The notes under the pieces are model-generated. The model was not told the origin of the DNA and searched no databases. It saw nothing but the letters and a program-made list of their open reading frames with translations. 52,156 nucleotides of DNA from Desulfonatronospira sp. (GTDB taxonomy: Bacteria > Desulfobacterota > Desulfovibrionia > Desulfovibrionales > Desulfonatronovibrionaceae), in the NCBI GenBank assembly GCA_003553695.1, contig PWFB01000048.1, forward strand, positions 1-52,156, read 5' to 3'. Below, piece after piece: positions 34,774-45,120 of the stretch. The position numbers and the translations under genes are program-made. Each line of letters starts with the position of its first letter. Positions within the stretch are counted from its first letter, which is position 1.

Positions 34774-36000
34774 CTATTTTATGTCTACGAACCACTTGCG
34801 CATTTTGCTGAGGATGCGGTTGAACATGTTTTTGTCCCTGATGCGGAACTGTTTTTCCGAGCTTTCCTTTTCCGCTCCGTAAATGAGTACACCTACCGCA
34901 GTGGCGTACATGGGGTTGTTGACCACGTCCTTGAGTCCGCCCACTTTGCGGGGATACCCGATGCGGGTGGGCATATTGAATATCTGTTCCGCCAGTTCCT
35001 GAGCGCCTTCTATCAGGGCCGCTCCACCTGTGAGCACCACTCCGGCCCCTGTGGAATTCTTGAATCCAGAACGGTTGATCTCCTGGTCCACCAGGAGAAA
35101 AAGTTCCTCCATCCTGGGTTCGCATATCTCGGCCAGCACGTGCCTGGAGAGTTTCCTGGGGGACCTTCCCCCGACGCTGGGGACCTCGATAACCTCTTCC
35201 TCCTGCAGCATGTCCGCCATGGAGCAGCCGTATCTGACCTTGATCTTTTCCGCTGCCACCATGGGAGTACGCAGACCGAAAGCTATGTCGTTGGTCAGGT
35301 TGGCCCCGCCTATGGCAATGCCTCCGGTATATTTGATTGAGTCTTCACTGAATATGGCCACATCAGTGGTTCCGCCGCCGATATCCACCAGAGCCACTCC
35401 GATTTCCTTTTCTTCTTCAGTAAGAACCGCCTTGGACGACGCCAGGGATTCCAGGACAATGTCCGAGACATCCAGGCCGCTTCTATGGCAGGAGCGTACT
35501 ATGTTCTGGGCGCTGCTGACGGCCCCGGTGACGATATGCACCTTGACCTCAAGTCGCACCCCTGCCATGCCCAGGGGATCTGCTATGCCGTTCTGGTCGT
35601 CCACTATGTACTGCTGGGGCAGAATATGGATGACCTCCCGATCCAGAGGAATGGCCACGGCCTTGGCCGCGTCCAGGACCCTTTCCACATCACGGCTGCT
35701 GACCTCCCCGCCTTTTACTGCTATGACACCGTGGCTGTTGAAGCCTTTGATATGGCTGCCGGCTATGCCCGCATACACTGACTGGATTTCACACCCGGCC
35801 ATAAGTTCGGCTTCTTCCAGGGCCTTTTTTATGGACTGTACGGTCTGTTCGATATTAACCACCACTCCCTTGCGCAGTCCGGTGGAAGGGCTGGTGCCTA
35901 TACCTACGATATCCACCCCGTCGGGGGTCATTTCCCCTACTACAGCTGTGATTTTGGTGGTCCCCAGATCCAGCCCCACGATTAAATCTGACTTGGCCAT
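34774..36000 (-). CDS. ftsA: Cell division protein FtsA
   Basis: A 408-residue actin-like ATPase that ties FtsZ to the membrane. It begins VGLDLGTTKITAVVGEM and contains ADLGGGTTD-like VALVDIGGGTTDVAIF and VVLTGGAALIEG, the phosphate and adenosine loops. The C-terminus (MFNRILSKMRKWFVDIK) is the amphipathic helix that binds the membrane. It starts 10 bases after ftsQ. Confidence 0.97.
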   Translation of the reverse strand: MAKSDLIVGLDLGTTKITAVVGEMTPDGVDIVGIGTSPSTGLRKGVVVNIEQTVQSIKKALEEAELMAGCEIQSVYAGIAGSHIKGFNSHGVIAVKGGEVSSRDVERVLDAAKAVAIPLDREVIHILPQQYIVDDQNGIADPLGMAGVRLEVKVHIVTGAVSSAQNIVRSCHRSGLDVSDIVLESLASSKAVLTEEEKEIGVALVDIGGGTTDVAIFSEDSIKYTGGIAIGGANLTNDIAFGLRTPMVAAEKIKVRYGCSMADMLQEEEVIEVPSVGGRSPRKLSRHVLAEICEPRMEELFLLVDQEINRSGFKNSTGAGVVLTGGAALIEGAQELAEQIFNMPTRIGYPRKVGGLKDVVNNPMYATAVGVLIYGAEKESSEKQFRIRDKNMFNRILSKMRKWFVDIK

Positions 36001-36010
36001 ATTAAGTTCC

Positions 36011-36841
36011 TTAATTTTCTGGTTTCGCCTGAGTTTGATAAGCTACCCAGGCATTTTCTCCGGCCACGGTGATCCGTTTTATATCGTTAATATCCTGCCT
36101 GCGGCGCAGGTCGCTCCATACCAGATTGAGCTTATCCGTCTGCTGCTCCAGTTCCCGGCAGTCAAGGGACAGCTCCAGATCCAGCCCATGTATGTACATG
36201 TGGACCCTGCCGGTTTCGGTTATCCTTATCCAGGATATGTCCTGGATGGAAAAGGGAAATCTTCTTTTTTCCAGGGTGGTTACGATTCCGGCCACATGCC
36301 TGGACTGAGCACCATCATGCAAATACAGAACCGGCAATGAAACAAGCCTCTCAGGAGTCAAAGGTTCGATAGTCCGGCCCTTTTTATCTGCGTAATAAAG
36401 GTTGTTGTCGTTCTGAACCCAGAAACTGGCCTGCTTTTCCCGAATATTTACGTGCAGCTGATTGGGGAAATCCCGCCTCACCCTGGCTTCCTTAACCCAG
36501 GGGTTCTCAGCCAGTTTTTTCTGCATTCGGGATATGTTCATTTTGAGCATGTTTTGGCCGGTATCCACCTGCATGAGTTTTAAGATTTCCGCGTAGGTCA
36601 GGCGCTGGTTTCCCTTGATTTCAATCTCTTGCAGAGCCAGGTATTCACTGCTGGTGGCGTAACGATATCCATGGATAAGGGCCGCGCTCAACAGGACAAG
36701 TATACCCAGGCTCAGCCCAAGGACCAGGATCAGCCCCAGAATGCCTGTCATGGCTGAAAAAAATCTGTGCAGAACACCTACGGTCCTTGGGCTGTGCTGT
36801 CTTCCGGTATTTCGCTTCGTTCGGCTTTGCCTGGCGGTCAA
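36011..36841 (-). CDS. ftsQ: Cell division protein FtsQ
   Basis: A bitopic division protein of about 276 residues. A basic N-terminus is followed by one membrane helix (about 30-55), a POTRA domain (LQEIEIKGNQRLTYAEILKL, then NPWVKEARVRRDFPNQLHVN) and a FtsQ-type beta domain. FtsQ links FtsB/FtsL to the ring. Two TTG codons (36847 and 36841) are possible starts; the second is 7 bases from GAGGA and is preferred. No ATG fits. It follows murB immediately. Confidence 0.93.
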   Translation of the reverse strand: MTARQSRTKRNTGRQHSPRTVGVLHRFFSAMTGILGLILVLGLSLGILVLLSAALIHGYRYATSSEYLALQEIEIKGNQRLTYAEILKLMQVDTGQNMLKMNISRMQKKLAENPWVKEARVRRDFPNQLHVNIREKQASFWVQNDNNLYYADKKGRTIEPLTPERLVSLPVLYLHDGAQSRHVAGIVTTLEKRRFPFSIQDISWIRITETGRVHMYIHGLDLELSLDCRELEQQTDKLNLVWSDLRRRQDINDIKRITVAGENAWVAYQTQAKPEN

Positions 36842-36851
36842 GATCAATTCC

Positions 36852-37730
36852 TCAGACTGTTTTTATTTCCAGTTGCAGTTCATGTCCGGACAGTTCAAAT
36901 ACCTTTTCCCTGGCTTGAGCTATGAGGTCCAGGGCCTGAGTACTGCTGCCGTGTCCCAGATTGACCAGGAAATTGGCATGTTTGCTGGAGAAAGCCACGC
37001 CCTTATTCTGTCTGCCCCTGAATCCGGCCCGTTCCAGCAGTTTTCCGGCAGGCTCTCCATCCGGGGGATTCTTGAACACGCATCCGGCGGTGGAGGCCAG
37101 CACCGGCTGAGATCTTTTCTTGCGCAGGTAGAATCTTTTTATGTTTTCCTGCACATTCTGGGGACTGGATCGCACCAGGGTTATTTCAGCGGCTGTCACC
37201 AGGGGGTTTCCTGAAATTCCGCCTGGATTGAACCACCTGTAACCGTAGCTGAACTGTCCGGTCTGCAGCTGACTTGTACCTTTTTCCGGGGTCCAGATCC
37301 ATATACTGGTCAACAGGCTGCATATCTCCACCCCGTGAGAACCGGCGTTCATGGTTATCGCTCCCCCCACGCTTCCGGGGATGCCGGCCAGTCCCTCCAG
37401 CCCGGAAAGCCCCCGGGAGGCGCACCATCCAAGGAGGCGGGGCAGGGGATACCCGGCATCTACAAGGACCAGCACCCGGTCCCTGTCCTGGGCGATGCTT
37501 TCAGGCAGGATGCGTCCCTTCCATTTGACCAGCACCAGATCTCTATTGTCCTCGGTAAAGAGGACGTTGCTGCCTTTGCCCAGATACATGCAGCGCAGGC
37601 CTATGCCGGCCCAGTTGCGGTTTATTTCCTCCAGATGCAGTTCATTTTCCGGGTAAAGTGCCGCCCGGGCTCGTCCCCCCAGCTTCAGGGTGGACATTTT
37701 CTTCAAGTCCGGCTGGTGTACTGTTTTCAT
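36852..37730 (-). CDS. murB: UDP-N-acetylenolpyruvoylglucosamine reductase
   Basis: A 292-residue flavoenzyme that reduces enolpyruvyl-UDP-GlcNAc to UDP-MurNAc. FAD-binding segments are [10 protein letters not shown] (about 49-58) and [18 protein letters not shown] (113-130). SYGYR (161-165) supplies a substrate-contact Tyr/Arg. The proton donor, Ser in E. coli, is Cys217 here (AGCVFKNPP), a variant I believe also exists in other bacteria. Its ATG overlaps the murC stop by 4 bases (ATGA). Confidence 0.95.
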   Translation of the reverse strand: MKTVHQPDLKKMSTLKLGGRARAALYPENELHLEEINRNWAGIGLRCMYLGKGSNVLFTEDNRDLVLVKWKGRILPESIAQDRDRVLVLVDAGYPLPRLLGWCASRGLSGLEGLAGIPGSVGGAITMNAGSHGVEICSLLTSIWIWTPEKGTSQLQTGQFSYGYRWFNPGGISGNPLVTAAEITLVRSSPQNVQENIKRFYLRKKRSQPVLASTAGCVFKNPPDGEPAGKLLERAGFRGRQNKGVAFSSKHANFLVNLGHGSSTQALDLIAQAREKVFELSGHELQLEIKTV

Positions 37731-39088
37731 TTATGGATAAACCTTTCCCCAACCTGCCATACATTACCTGCTCCCAGGGTCATGAACAGGTCTCTCCCCT
37801 TAAGGACACGGTCCAGGTCCCGGCCTGCTTCATCCAGGCTCTGGTAGAAGCGTACCGGGACATCGGCCACCTGCATGACTCCCTGGGCAAGGCTCCATCC
37901 GTTTACACCGGGAATGGGATCCTCTGAAGCCGGGTATATCTCCGTTAGCAAAAGCAGGTCCGCACCGGCCAGGACCCGGCAGAACTCTCCGAAGAAATCC
38001 CTGGTCCGGGTAAAGCGGTGGGGCTGGAATAGCACCACCAGTCTGCGTTCCGGATGGCACTGCCTGGCTGTTTCCAGCGTAGCCGCGATTTCTGTGGGAT
38101 GGTGGCCGTAGTCGTCCACAACAATAACATCATCTCTTATTCCCTTGCGCTCGAAACGTCTGCCTACACCGCCGAAATCGGCCAGTGAACGCAGGATGTC
38201 CTGTTTGTCTATCCCGGCCTGTATGGCTACCCCGATGGCGGCCATGCAGTTGAGCACGTTGTGCCGGCCGGGGTGATTGAGCTTTACCCGGCCCCAGAAG
38301 TTATGGTCTTGGAAAACATTGAACTGTGATCCCGGGCTGGTGGAGAGGATCTCCGCGCGCAATCGGTTTTTCTCATGTAAACCGTAGGTTAGAACCGGTC
38401 GTTTGACCCGCTCCAGAACACTGCTGATTTCCGGGTCGTCGCCGCACACGACATTGAGCCCGTAAAAAGGGACATTGTTCATAAAACGTACGAAGCTCTC
38501 CCTGATTTCATCCAGGTTACGGTAATAATCCAGGTGATCCGCGCCGATATTGGTGACAATATTGATTATGGGCAAAAGAGTCAGAAAGGAGCCATCGGAT
38601 TCGTCAGCCTCGGCTATAAGATATTCACCGGTTCCTGGCAGGGCGTTACTGCCGTATTTGTTCAACCTGCCCCCGATGATGACGGTGGGGTCCAGTCCGG
38701 CTTCCTTGAAAATGGTTCCCAGAAAAGACGTGGTGGTGGTCTTGCCATGGGTTCCGGCTACGGCCACCCCGGTTTTGAGGCGCATGAGCTCGGCCAGCAT
38801 CTCCGCCCTTGGGATAACCGGAATCCCTGCGGATCTGGCCTGCAGGATTTCGGGGTTGTCCTCGCGCACCGCCGTGGATTTAACCACCACCTGGGCCGAG
38901 CCTACATTGTCCTGGTGGTGACCCTGGAACACCTTTGCTCCCTGCTGCTCAAGTATGGTTACCGTGGGACCCCGGGACAGATCCGAGCCGCTGACCTGGT
39001 AGCCCAGGTTCAGAAGGACTTCGGCAATGCCGCTCATGCCCGAGCCCCCGATGCCCACCATATGAATGCGATTTATGTAGTTGTGCAC
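37727..39088 (-). CDS. murC: UDP-N-acetylmuramate-L-alanine ligase
   Basis: A 453-residue Mur ligase that adds L-Ala to UDP-MurNAc. The N-terminal UDP-binding loop is [20 protein letters not shown] and the ATP loop is GTHGKTTT (112-119). [16 protein letters not shown] is the signature near the C-terminal domain. The start is a GTG 8 bases after AGGA. murG ends one base upstream and murB overlaps the 3' end. Confidence 0.97.
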   Translation of the reverse strand: MHNYINRIHMVGIGGSGMSGIAEVLLNLGYQVSGSDLSRGPTVTILEQQGAKVFQGHHQDNVGSAQVVVKSTAVREDNPEILQARSAGIPVIPRAEMLAELMRLKTGVAVAGTHGKTTTTSFLGTIFKEAGLDPTVIIGGRLNKYGSNALPGTGEYLIAEADESDGSFLTLLPIINIVTNIGADHLDYYRNLDEIRESFVRFMNNVPFYGLNVVCGDDPEISSVLERVKRPVLTYGLHEKNRLRAEILSTSPGSQFNVFQDHNFWGRVKLNHPGRHNVLNCMAAIGVAIQAGIDKQDILRSLADFGGVGRRFERKGIRDDVIVVDDYGHHPTEIAATLETARQCHPERRLVVLFQPHRFTRTRDFFGEFCRVLAGADLLLLTEIYPASEDPIPGVNGWSLAQGVMQVADVPVRFYQSLDEAGRDLDRVLKGRDLFMTLGAGNVWQVGERFIHK

Positions 39089-39089
39089 T

Positions 39090-40172
39090 TTAATTTCCTG
39101 TTTTAAGATTTACCAGTTCCTGAACTATTCTGTCCGCTGCATCGGGGCGGCTGATTTTTGCTGCAGCCCTGCCCATGTCCCGGATCTTTTCCGGCATGGC
39201 CAGAAGATCGGTAATTACCCGGGCCAGGTTGACCTGGTCCAGGTATCCCTGGTCCAGAACCATGGCTGCGCCGGCTTCTTCCAGATACCTGGCGTTGACC
39301 ATCTGGTGGTCATGGGTGGCATGGGGAAAAGGTATGAATATACAGGCTTTTCCAGCCACGCAGATCTCGGAGATGGTGGAAGCTCCGGCCCGGCTGAGGA
39401 TCAGGTCCGCAAAATCGTAGGCTCCGGCCATATCCTGTATGTATGCATCCACCCTGGCTTCCGGATACTTATCCTGGTAAACCTCATTTACTTTTTCAAA
39501 ATCCCGCTCTCCCGTCTGGTGCCAGATTTTCACCTCCATGGCCTTCAGTTCATCCAGCCTCTCCAGAATTGCTGAGTTGATGGCGCTGGCCCCCTGGCTG
39601 CCCCCCAGAACCAGAAGCCTTTTTCCCGGCCGGTGCATCCCGGGTGATGCATATTGGTGTTCCAGAAGCTCTGTACGCACGGGATTACCTGTACAAATCA
39701 CCTTTTCCGGTGGAAAAAAATTTTTAATGTCCTCATAGCTGAGCATAACTTTTTTTACCTTGCGTCCCAGGACCCGGTTGGTCATACCGGGGAGACTGTT
39801 CTGCTCGTGTATGGCGGTGGGTATTTTCATCATTCTGGCGGTAAGTACCGGGATGAATCCGGCATAACCCCCAAAGCCCACCACCACGTCCGGTCTCAGA
39901 GAGCGCAGCAGGATATAGCTTTTGGCCAGACTTCTGGTAACCCACCACACGGACCCCAGGGATTTTATCCCCTTGCCCAGCACCCCTTTTGCCGGAAAGG
40001 CCTTGAATTCAAACCCGGCCTCAGGGATTATATCCTTTTCAGAACCGTATAAGCCCCCAGCAAACACCACCCTGCAGGAGGGATACAGTTCCATTATTTT
40101 CCTGGCCACGGACAGGGCCGGGTAGATATGGCCCCCTGTGCCGCCGGTGGCAATGAGCACCTTGTTCAGCAT
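39090..40172 (-). CDS. murG: Lipid II synthase (GlcNAc transferase) MurG
   Basis: A 360-residue GT-B glycosyltransferase that turns lipid I into lipid II on the inner membrane face. Motifs: [17 protein letters not shown] at the N-terminus, [13 protein letters not shown] in the middle, [12 protein letters not shown] in the hinge, and [20 protein letters not shown] with [14 protein letters not shown] for UDP-GlcNAc. The ATG at 40172 shares its A with the ftsW stop (TGATG) and lies 6 bases from AGGAG; a GTG three bases upstream is less likely. Confidence 0.96.
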   Translation of the reverse strand: MLNKVLIATGGTGGHIYPALSVARKIMELYPSCRVVFAGGLYGSEKDIIPEAGFEFKAFPAKGVLGKGIKSLGSVWWVTRSLAKSYILLRSLRPDVVVGFGGYAGFIPVLTARMMKIPTAIHEQNSLPGMTNRVLGRKVKKVMLSYEDIKNFFPPEKVICTGNPVRTELLEHQYASPGMHRPGKRLLVLGGSQGASAINSAILERLDELKAMEVKIWHQTGERDFEKVNEVYQDKYPEARVDAYIQDMAGAYDFADLILSRAGASTISEICVAGKACIFIPFPHATHDHQMVNARYLEEAGAAMVLDQGYLDQVNLARVITDLLAMPEKIRDMGRAAAKISRPDAADRIVQELVNLKTGN

Positions 40173-41281
40173 CACCTGCTCCTGGATAGGTTGAGCAGAA
40201 AGCCCGCGCAGAAGAAAGACACAAGCAGGCTGCTGCCTCCGTAACTGATAAAGGGCATGGGCAGTCCCTTGGGGGGGATTACCCCCAGGACCACCGCCAG
40301 GTTTAAAAGGGCCCCCAGAATAATAATCATTCCCATGCCCAGCCCGGCAAATCTATCCACCAGCTCAGTCTGGGACATGCAGATGACCAGCACCCTCCAA
40401 AGAAGGATTCCCAGGACGATAAAGACCAGGGATACCCCGATAAAGCCCAGTTCCTCTCCCACCACGGCCATGATAAAATCGTTGTGCGCTTCCGGCAGAA
40501 AAAAGAGCTTCTGTCTGCCTTCGCCGAGCCCCATGCCCCAGATCCCCCCGGAACCAAAGGCATACAGTGACTGCACCAGCTGATAGCCGGCATCCTGTGC
40601 GTCCTGAAAAGGATCCAGAAAGGAAAACCACCTCCTGAACCTGTAGGGTGACTGCAACACCAGCACAATGGCAGTTATGGACGCCAATACCGAGGATGAA
40701 AACAAATAAATTATCCTGGTTCCCCCCACCAGGCTTAAAAGAAACAATAGCCCGGCCATGTACACCGCCCCTCCGAAATCGGGCTGCAGCAGCAAAAGAG
40801 CGCAGAATATTCCGGTAATCAACGTGGGAGGCAGAAAACCCACGCTGAAGGTCTTGACCTTGTCCTGCTTGAAGGCAAAAAAGCAGGCCAGATAAATGAC
40901 CAGGGCCACCTTGGCCAGCTCCAGGGGCTGAATATTGAAAAACCCCAGGTTGACCCACCTGGTGGCCCCCCCTGCTGCATACCCCCAGGGGGTGAATACC
41001 GTGACCGCCAGCAGGGCCAGGGCGGCGGCCACCCAGAGATAGCGTAGTCTGTACACCAGGTCCCTGTTGAGCATATATGCCAGGTACATGACCAAGATTC
41101 CAGCCAGGCCGAAAAGAAGCTGTCGTTTGAAAAAGAAGTACTTGTCCGCATAAAAACGCTCGGCCATGATGGCGCTGGTGCTGAGGATCATCATGAATCC
41201 AAGCCCGGTCAGGATGAGTACCGAGAAAAGGAGCCACAGGTCCGGCCCCTGGTTTGTTGCGGTGTTTTTCCTGCTGGTCAT
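40172..41281 (-). CDS. ftsW: Septal peptidoglycan polymerase FtsW
   Basis: A 369-residue SEDS-family glycosyltransferase with about ten helices, which polymerises lipid II at the septum with FtsI. Motifs: LILTGLGFMMILSTSAIMAE, PLELAKVALVIYLACFFAFK, QPDFGGAVYMAGLLF with the catalytic Asp, and PPKGLPMPFISYGGSSLLVS. It overlaps murG by one base. The ATG sits very close to AGG, so the ribosome-binding site is poor. A degenerate 9-bp repeat lies just upstream. Confidence 0.96.
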   Translation of the reverse strand: MTSRKNTATNQGPDLWLLFSVLILTGLGFMMILSTSAIMAERFYADKYFFFKRQLLFGLAGILVMYLAYMLNRDLVYRLRYLWVAAALALLAVTVFTPWGYAAGGATRWVNLGFFNIQPLELAKVALVIYLACFFAFKQDKVKTFSVGFLPPTLITGIFCALLLLQPDFGGAVYMAGLLFLLSLVGGTRIIYLFSSSVLASITAIVLVLQSPYRFRRWFSFLDPFQDAQDAGYQLVQSLYAFGSGGIWGMGLGEGRQKLFFLPEAHNDFIMAVVGEELGFIGVSLVFIVLGILLWRVLVICMSQTELVDRFAGLGMGMIIILGALLNLAVVLGVIPPKGLPMPFISYGGSSLLVSFFCAGFLLNLSRSR

Positions 41282-41299
41282 ACCTTTTGCTCTGTTTTG

Positions 41300-41344
41300 T
41301 TCGACTTGTCCGACGTGTCCGACAGGTCTGACTACCCGGACTCA
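41300..41344 (-). repeat. Degenerate 9-bp tandem repeat between murD and ftsW
   Basis: Five consecutive 9-base units on the + strand read TTCGACTTG, TCCGACGTG, TCCGACAGG, TCTGACTAC and CCGGACTCA; the first three or four share the core (T/C)CGAC. The last unit reaches the murD stop codon. It fills most of the 60-base gap in front of ftsW. Similar CGAC-rich spacer repeats occur in many genomes; no function is known to me. Confidence 0.6.
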
Positions 41345-42643
41345 CTGTATCTTCATGCCGGTTTCCTGCTTCACCTTCTCTTTGAAGGCCTCCCCACGCT
41401 CCTGGTAATTATTGAAAAGATCAAAGCTCGAGGTTCCCGGAGACAAAAGCACATTGTCCCCGAAATCTGCTTCCTGCACTGCCCGGGCCGCGGCCTGCTC
41501 CAGGTCCGGGAAATATTCCAGCTTCACGCTGTCCTTCCACGCGTTTTCAAAGATCTCCCGGCTGTGGCCGAAGAGGTAAACCTTGGCTGCCTTTTCCTGC
41601 AGGGTCCGGGCCAGCAGGGAAAAGTCCCCTCCTTTGTATTTTCCTCCGGCCAGAAGCCTGATGGGTGCGTCAAAGGCCTGAATGGCGGCGGCCAGGGCTT
41701 CCAGGGTGGTAGCCTTGGAATCGTTTATGTATGTCACCCCTTTGTCCTGCAGGAAAACCTCCTGTCTGTGCGGCGGGGGAACAAATTCCAGCAGGGTCTG
41801 GTCAAAAGTCTTTCTGCTTACGTCCAAAAAACCGCAGGCCAGCATGGCCGCCTCCATATTGGCCTGGTTGTGTGTCCCTGGCAGAGCGGGGCAGTCAAAC
41901 CTTCCAGTGGGGGCAAAATAGGGGATATTGCTTTTGATCCTGAAATCACCCTCAATTTTTCCCCGCAGTTCAAGAGGCAATACAGCCAGGTCCATGGAAC
42001 TCTGGCGTGCAAAGAGCTGCATCTTGGCCTGGAAGTATTCATCCTCGCTTTTATGATGATCCAGGTGATTGGCGGAAAAATTGAGCAGCACCCCCACATG
42101 CGGGGCAAACCCGCTGCACCCCTGAAGCTGGAAGCTGCTTACCTCCAGGACCAGCATGTCGGCCCTTGCTCCGGAAAGCACATGATCGCTCAAGGGGGTT
42201 CCGATATTGCCTCCGGTGAACACCCTGCGCCCGGCCTTTTCCAAAACCTTTTGTATGAGCATGCATGTGGTGGTCTTGCCGTTGGTGCCGGTGACCGCAA
42301 TTACCGGTTCGGAAATAAACCAGGAAGCCAGTTCCAGCTCAGAGATCACCGTCCGGCCTCCCGGGCACAAATCCTTGACCATGGACAGGGAGATTCCGGG
42401 ACTGACCACCACCAGGTCCACATCTTTGAAGTGCTCCTGCCTGTGTTCTCCCAGGACGAGTTGTACTTCTGAAAGACCCCTGGATTCCAGCAGCGAGGCG
42501 TCAAAGTCTGTTCGTTTCTCCAGAAGGCGCACTCCGGCTCCCAGGCCTGCAAGCAGGGCTGCGGCGGACAGGCCTGAACGGCCTGCACCTACTACCACAG
42601 CCTTATGGCCTTTTAACTGATCTTTATGCACCATTTCCTGCAT
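41342..42643 (-). CDS. murD: UDP-N-acetylmuramoylalanine-D-glutamate ligase
   Basis: A 433-residue Mur ligase that adds D-Glu. AVVVGAGRSGLSAAALLAGL is the UDP-binding start, VTGTNGKTTTCMLI the ATP loop, and YINDSKATTLEALAAAIQAF with LAGGKYKGGDFSLL the C-terminal signature. It begins at an ATG 8 bases after the mraY stop; an internal ATG three codons later is also possible. The stop falls inside the 9-bp repeat that precedes ftsW. Confidence 0.96.
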   Translation of the reverse strand: MQEMVHKDQLKGHKAVVVGAGRSGLSAAALLAGLGAGVRLLEKRTDFDASLLESRGLSEVQLVLGEHRQEHFKDVDLVVVSPGISLSMVKDLCPGGRTVISELELASWFISEPVIAVTGTNGKTTTCMLIQKVLEKAGRRVFTGGNIGTPLSDHVLSGARADMLVLEVSSFQLQGCSGFAPHVGVLLNFSANHLDHHKSEDEYFQAKMQLFARQSSMDLAVLPLELRGKIEGDFRIKSNIPYFAPTGRFDCPALPGTHNQANMEAAMLACGFLDVSRKTFDQTLLEFVPPPHRQEVFLQDKGVTYINDSKATTLEALAAAIQAFDAPIRLLAGGKYKGGDFSLLARTLQEKAAKVYLFGHSREIFENAWKDSVKLEYFPDLEQAAARAVQEADFGDNVLLSPGTSSFDLFNNYQERGEAFKEKVKQETGMKIQ

Positions 42644-42651
42644 GACTTTTC

Positions 42652-43728
42652 CTACCTGAGCTTAAGTGTGCTCAGCGCCGCCAGGGCAAAGAGTATGGAC
42701 AGAATCCAGAACCGGATGATTATTTTGGATTCCGGGACTCCTTTTAGTTCAAAATGGTGATGCAGCGGGGCCATGCGAAAGATGCGCTTGCCTCCGCTCA
42801 TCTTGTAGTAACCCACCTGCAGGATCACCGAGAGAGTTTCAATGACAAAGAGTCCGCCTACGATGATGAGCAAGAGCTCCTGTTTGCATAAAACGGCAAT
42901 GAAACCCAGGGTGCCACCCAGGCTGATGCTGCCGGTATCGCCCATGAATATCTGAGCCGGGTAGGCATTGTACCATAGAAATCCCAGTCCAGCTCCCACC
43001 AGGGCCCCGCAGAAGACGGTCACCTCCCCCAGGTCAGGTATGTAGGGAACCTGGAGATAATCCGCCAGGTGGTAATGACCGGATACATATACGAATACTG
43101 CCAGACATCCGGCGCTGACTATGTACGGACCAATGGCCAGGCCGTCCAGGCCGTCGGTGAGGTTTACCCCGTTGGATGCCCCGATCATGACCACTGCGGC
43201 AAAGGGTATATAAAACAAAAACAGGTCCGGCCTGATATCCTTGAAGAAGGGTATAAGCAGTTCTGTATTGTATCCCGGCATGGTCAGGAGCATGGAGACG
43301 GCACCCAGGGCAATAATACCCTGCCCCAGAAGCTTGCCCTTGACCCTTAAGCCCTGGTTGTGCTTCTTGATTACCTTCAGGTAGTCATCAAAAAATCCCA
43401 CCAGGAAAAAGCCGGCAAATACGAACAAACACATCCAGACAAGTCTGTTGGTCAGATCCCCCCACAGAAGAACGCTCACCACCAGGGTGAAGCCCACCAG
43501 AACTCCGCCCATGGTGGGGGTGCCCTGTTTGACCTGATGATCGGGCCCGTCTTCCTGGACATACTGCCCGCACTTGATCCTCTGCAGCCATCTGATGAAT
43601 TTCGGGCCCAGCCACAGGCTTAAAAGCAGGGCTGTAAGCAGAGCGTAAATGCTTCTGAAGGTTATGTAGCGAAAGACATTGAAGAAACTTATGTCTTCAC
43701 TTAAAGGATAAAGCAGATGATAGAGCAT
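42652..43728 (-). CDS. mraY: Phospho-N-acetylmuramoyl-pentapeptide transferase
   Basis: A 358-residue, ten-helix enzyme that makes lipid I by moving phospho-MurNAc-pentapeptide to undecaprenyl phosphate. Signatures: [35 protein letters not shown] with the catalytic Asp pair, [12 protein letters not shown], and the His-rich [20 protein letters not shown]. The ATG overlaps nothing but is directly next to the murF stop. Confidence 0.97.
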   Translation of the reverse strand: MLYHLLYPLSEDISFFNVFRYITFRSIYALLTALLLSLWLGPKFIRWLQRIKCGQYVQEDGPDHQVKQGTPTMGGVLVGFTLVVSVLLWGDLTNRLVWMCLFVFAGFFLVGFFDDYLKVIKKHNQGLRVKGKLLGQGIIALGAVSMLLTMPGYNTELLIPFFKDIRPDLFLFYIPFAAVVMIGASNGVNLTDGLDGLAIGPYIVSAGCLAVFVYVSGHYHLADYLQVPYIPDLGEVTVFCGALVGAGLGFLWYNAYPAQIFMGDTGSISLGGTLGFIAVLCKQELLLIIVGGLFVIETLSVILQVGYYKMSGGKRIFRMAPLHHHFELKGVPESKIIIRFWILSILFALAALSTLKLR

Positions 43729-45117
43729 TTATATGCCTGCTTCCCGGTCTTTTTTTAAACTGGCCTTGAAGGCCTGTACAAAGTTTTCCATTCCGGCCCT
43801 CCTGGAACCCTTGAAAATTATTACTCCCCCAGGGCACCCGAGCTTATCCCACGCTGAGAGAAACGAGGAAACATCCTGAATTTCATGGGTCTTTCGGCTA
43901 CCAGTTCCATTCATCCCGGAAAGGACATGCTCCAGGTTTTCTCCGCGATAGAAAAGGGCGGTAAAGGCCTCTGTACAAAGGCTGCGTCCCAGGTCTCTGT
44001 GGGCCCTGGTCTCGGCCTGGCCCAGTTCGGCCATATCCCCCAGGACCAGGATGAGATTTTCCCCGGAGGCCAGGCTGCGGGCGGTCTTCAGGGCGGCCTG
44101 CATGGACATGGGGTTGGCATTGTATGAGTCATCTATGATTGTCCATTTCCCCAGGCGGCATATGGACATCCTTTGTTCCGGCAGAGTCACCTTTTTCAGA
44201 CCTGCCCGGATTTCCTCCGTATGCATGCCGTATGCCAGGGCCACGGCCCAGATTGCAGCCAGGTTCTCGCAGAAGTGCGCCCCCTGCACCGGGGCCTCAA
44301 AGAAAATGTCCCGGCCGTTTAAATGAAGAATGAACCAATTGTCCCTGCTGTGGCTAACGCGGCAGGCGGCTTCGGGATCGCAGCTGGAGAACCAGGTGAT
44401 GTTCAGGTCCGGCCTGCTTTCGGCCTCGCGCTTTATATCCGGGTAATCCAGATTGATAAAGGCTCTACGTTCTGCCCGGAGATGATCGAGGATGCAGGAC
44501 TTGGCCCGGGCCACCCCGGCAACATCTCCCAGGCCTTCCAGATGGCAGGGGCCCACATTCAGAATCAACGCCGCGTCGGGATGCAGGATTTCTCCCAGTT
44601 CGTCCATGTCCGTGTGGTTATTGATGCCCAGTTCCATTATCCAGAAGTCTTCATTGCCCCTTTGCATAAGCAGGGAAAGGGGCAGGCCCAACTGATTGTT
44701 CCAGTTCTGAAAGTTTTTGCCCACCTTGAAACGGGTTTTTAGCACTTCTGCCAGAATTTCCTTGGTAGTGGTCTTGCCTGCAGAGCCGGTAATGCCCAGA
44801 ACTTTGGGCCCGGCTTTGAGCCTCCAGTGCCGGCCCAGTCGCCCCAGGGCCTTAAGGGTATCGTCCACCATCAGTACCGGTGTATCCTGAACCGTGCTCA
44901 GTTCCCGGTGGGCCACAATGGCCAGGGCCCCTCTGTCTGCGGCCTGCCGGGCAAAGCTGTGTCCGTCGTTTCTAGTCCCCTGCAGGCAGAAAAAGAGATC
45001 TCCGGGGCCTGTCCGGCGGCTGTCGGTCTTGACAGCGCTTACAGGTGCCCTTTCCAGCCCCTTGAGGTCTGCCTGGCCTTGCATGGCCCGGGCTGCTTCC
45101 CCTAGTTTCATCTCCAT
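43729..45117 (-). CDS. murF: UDP-MurNAc-tripeptide-D-Ala-D-Ala ligase
   Basis: A 462-residue Mur ligase that adds the D-Ala-D-Ala dipeptide. The ATP loop is GITGSAGKTTTKEILAEVLK, and WNNQLGLPLSLLM and DDSYNANPMSMQAALKTA are conserved family segments. D-Ala-D-Ala itself must be made by a ddl gene elsewhere, since ddl is not in this cluster. It lies 3 bases after murE and touches mraY. Confidence 0.96.
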   Translation of the reverse strand: MEMKLGEAARAMQGQADLKGLERAPVSAVKTDSRRTGPGDLFFCLQGTRNDGHSFARQAADRGALAIVAHRELSTVQDTPVLMVDDTLKALGRLGRHWRLKAGPKVLGITGSAGKTTTKEILAEVLKTRFKVGKNFQNWNNQLGLPLSLLMQRGNEDFWIMELGINNHTDMDELGEILHPDAALILNVGPCHLEGLGDVAGVARAKSCILDHLRAERRAFINLDYPDIKREAESRPDLNITWFSSCDPEAACRVSHSRDNWFILHLNGRDIFFEAPVQGAHFCENLAAIWAVALAYGMHTEEIRAGLKKVTLPEQRMSICRLGKWTIIDDSYNANPMSMQAALKTARSLASGENLILVLGDMAELGQAETRAHRDLGRSLCTEAFTALFYRGENLEHVLSGMNGTGSRKTHEIQDVSSFLSAWDKLGCPGGVIIFKGSRRAGMENFVQAFKASLKKDREAGI

Positions 45118-45120
45118 GCG

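Noticed and set aside
35030-36340. Long open frame on the + strand opposite ftsA and ftsQ
   Set aside because: It lies antisense to two well-conserved genes, has Ser/Thr/Arg/Pro-rich low-complexity wording and no family resemblance; it is a codon-bias shadow.
40365-41345. 326-residue frame on the same strand as ftsW in another phase
   Set aside because: The ftsW frame carries all SEDS motifs; the overlapping frame is Gly/Arg-rich and meaningless, so no frameshift of ftsW is implied.
41297-42472. 391-residue open frame antisense to murD
   Set aside because: Shadow of a conserved Mur ligase; starts inside the 9-bp repeat and has no ribosome-binding site.
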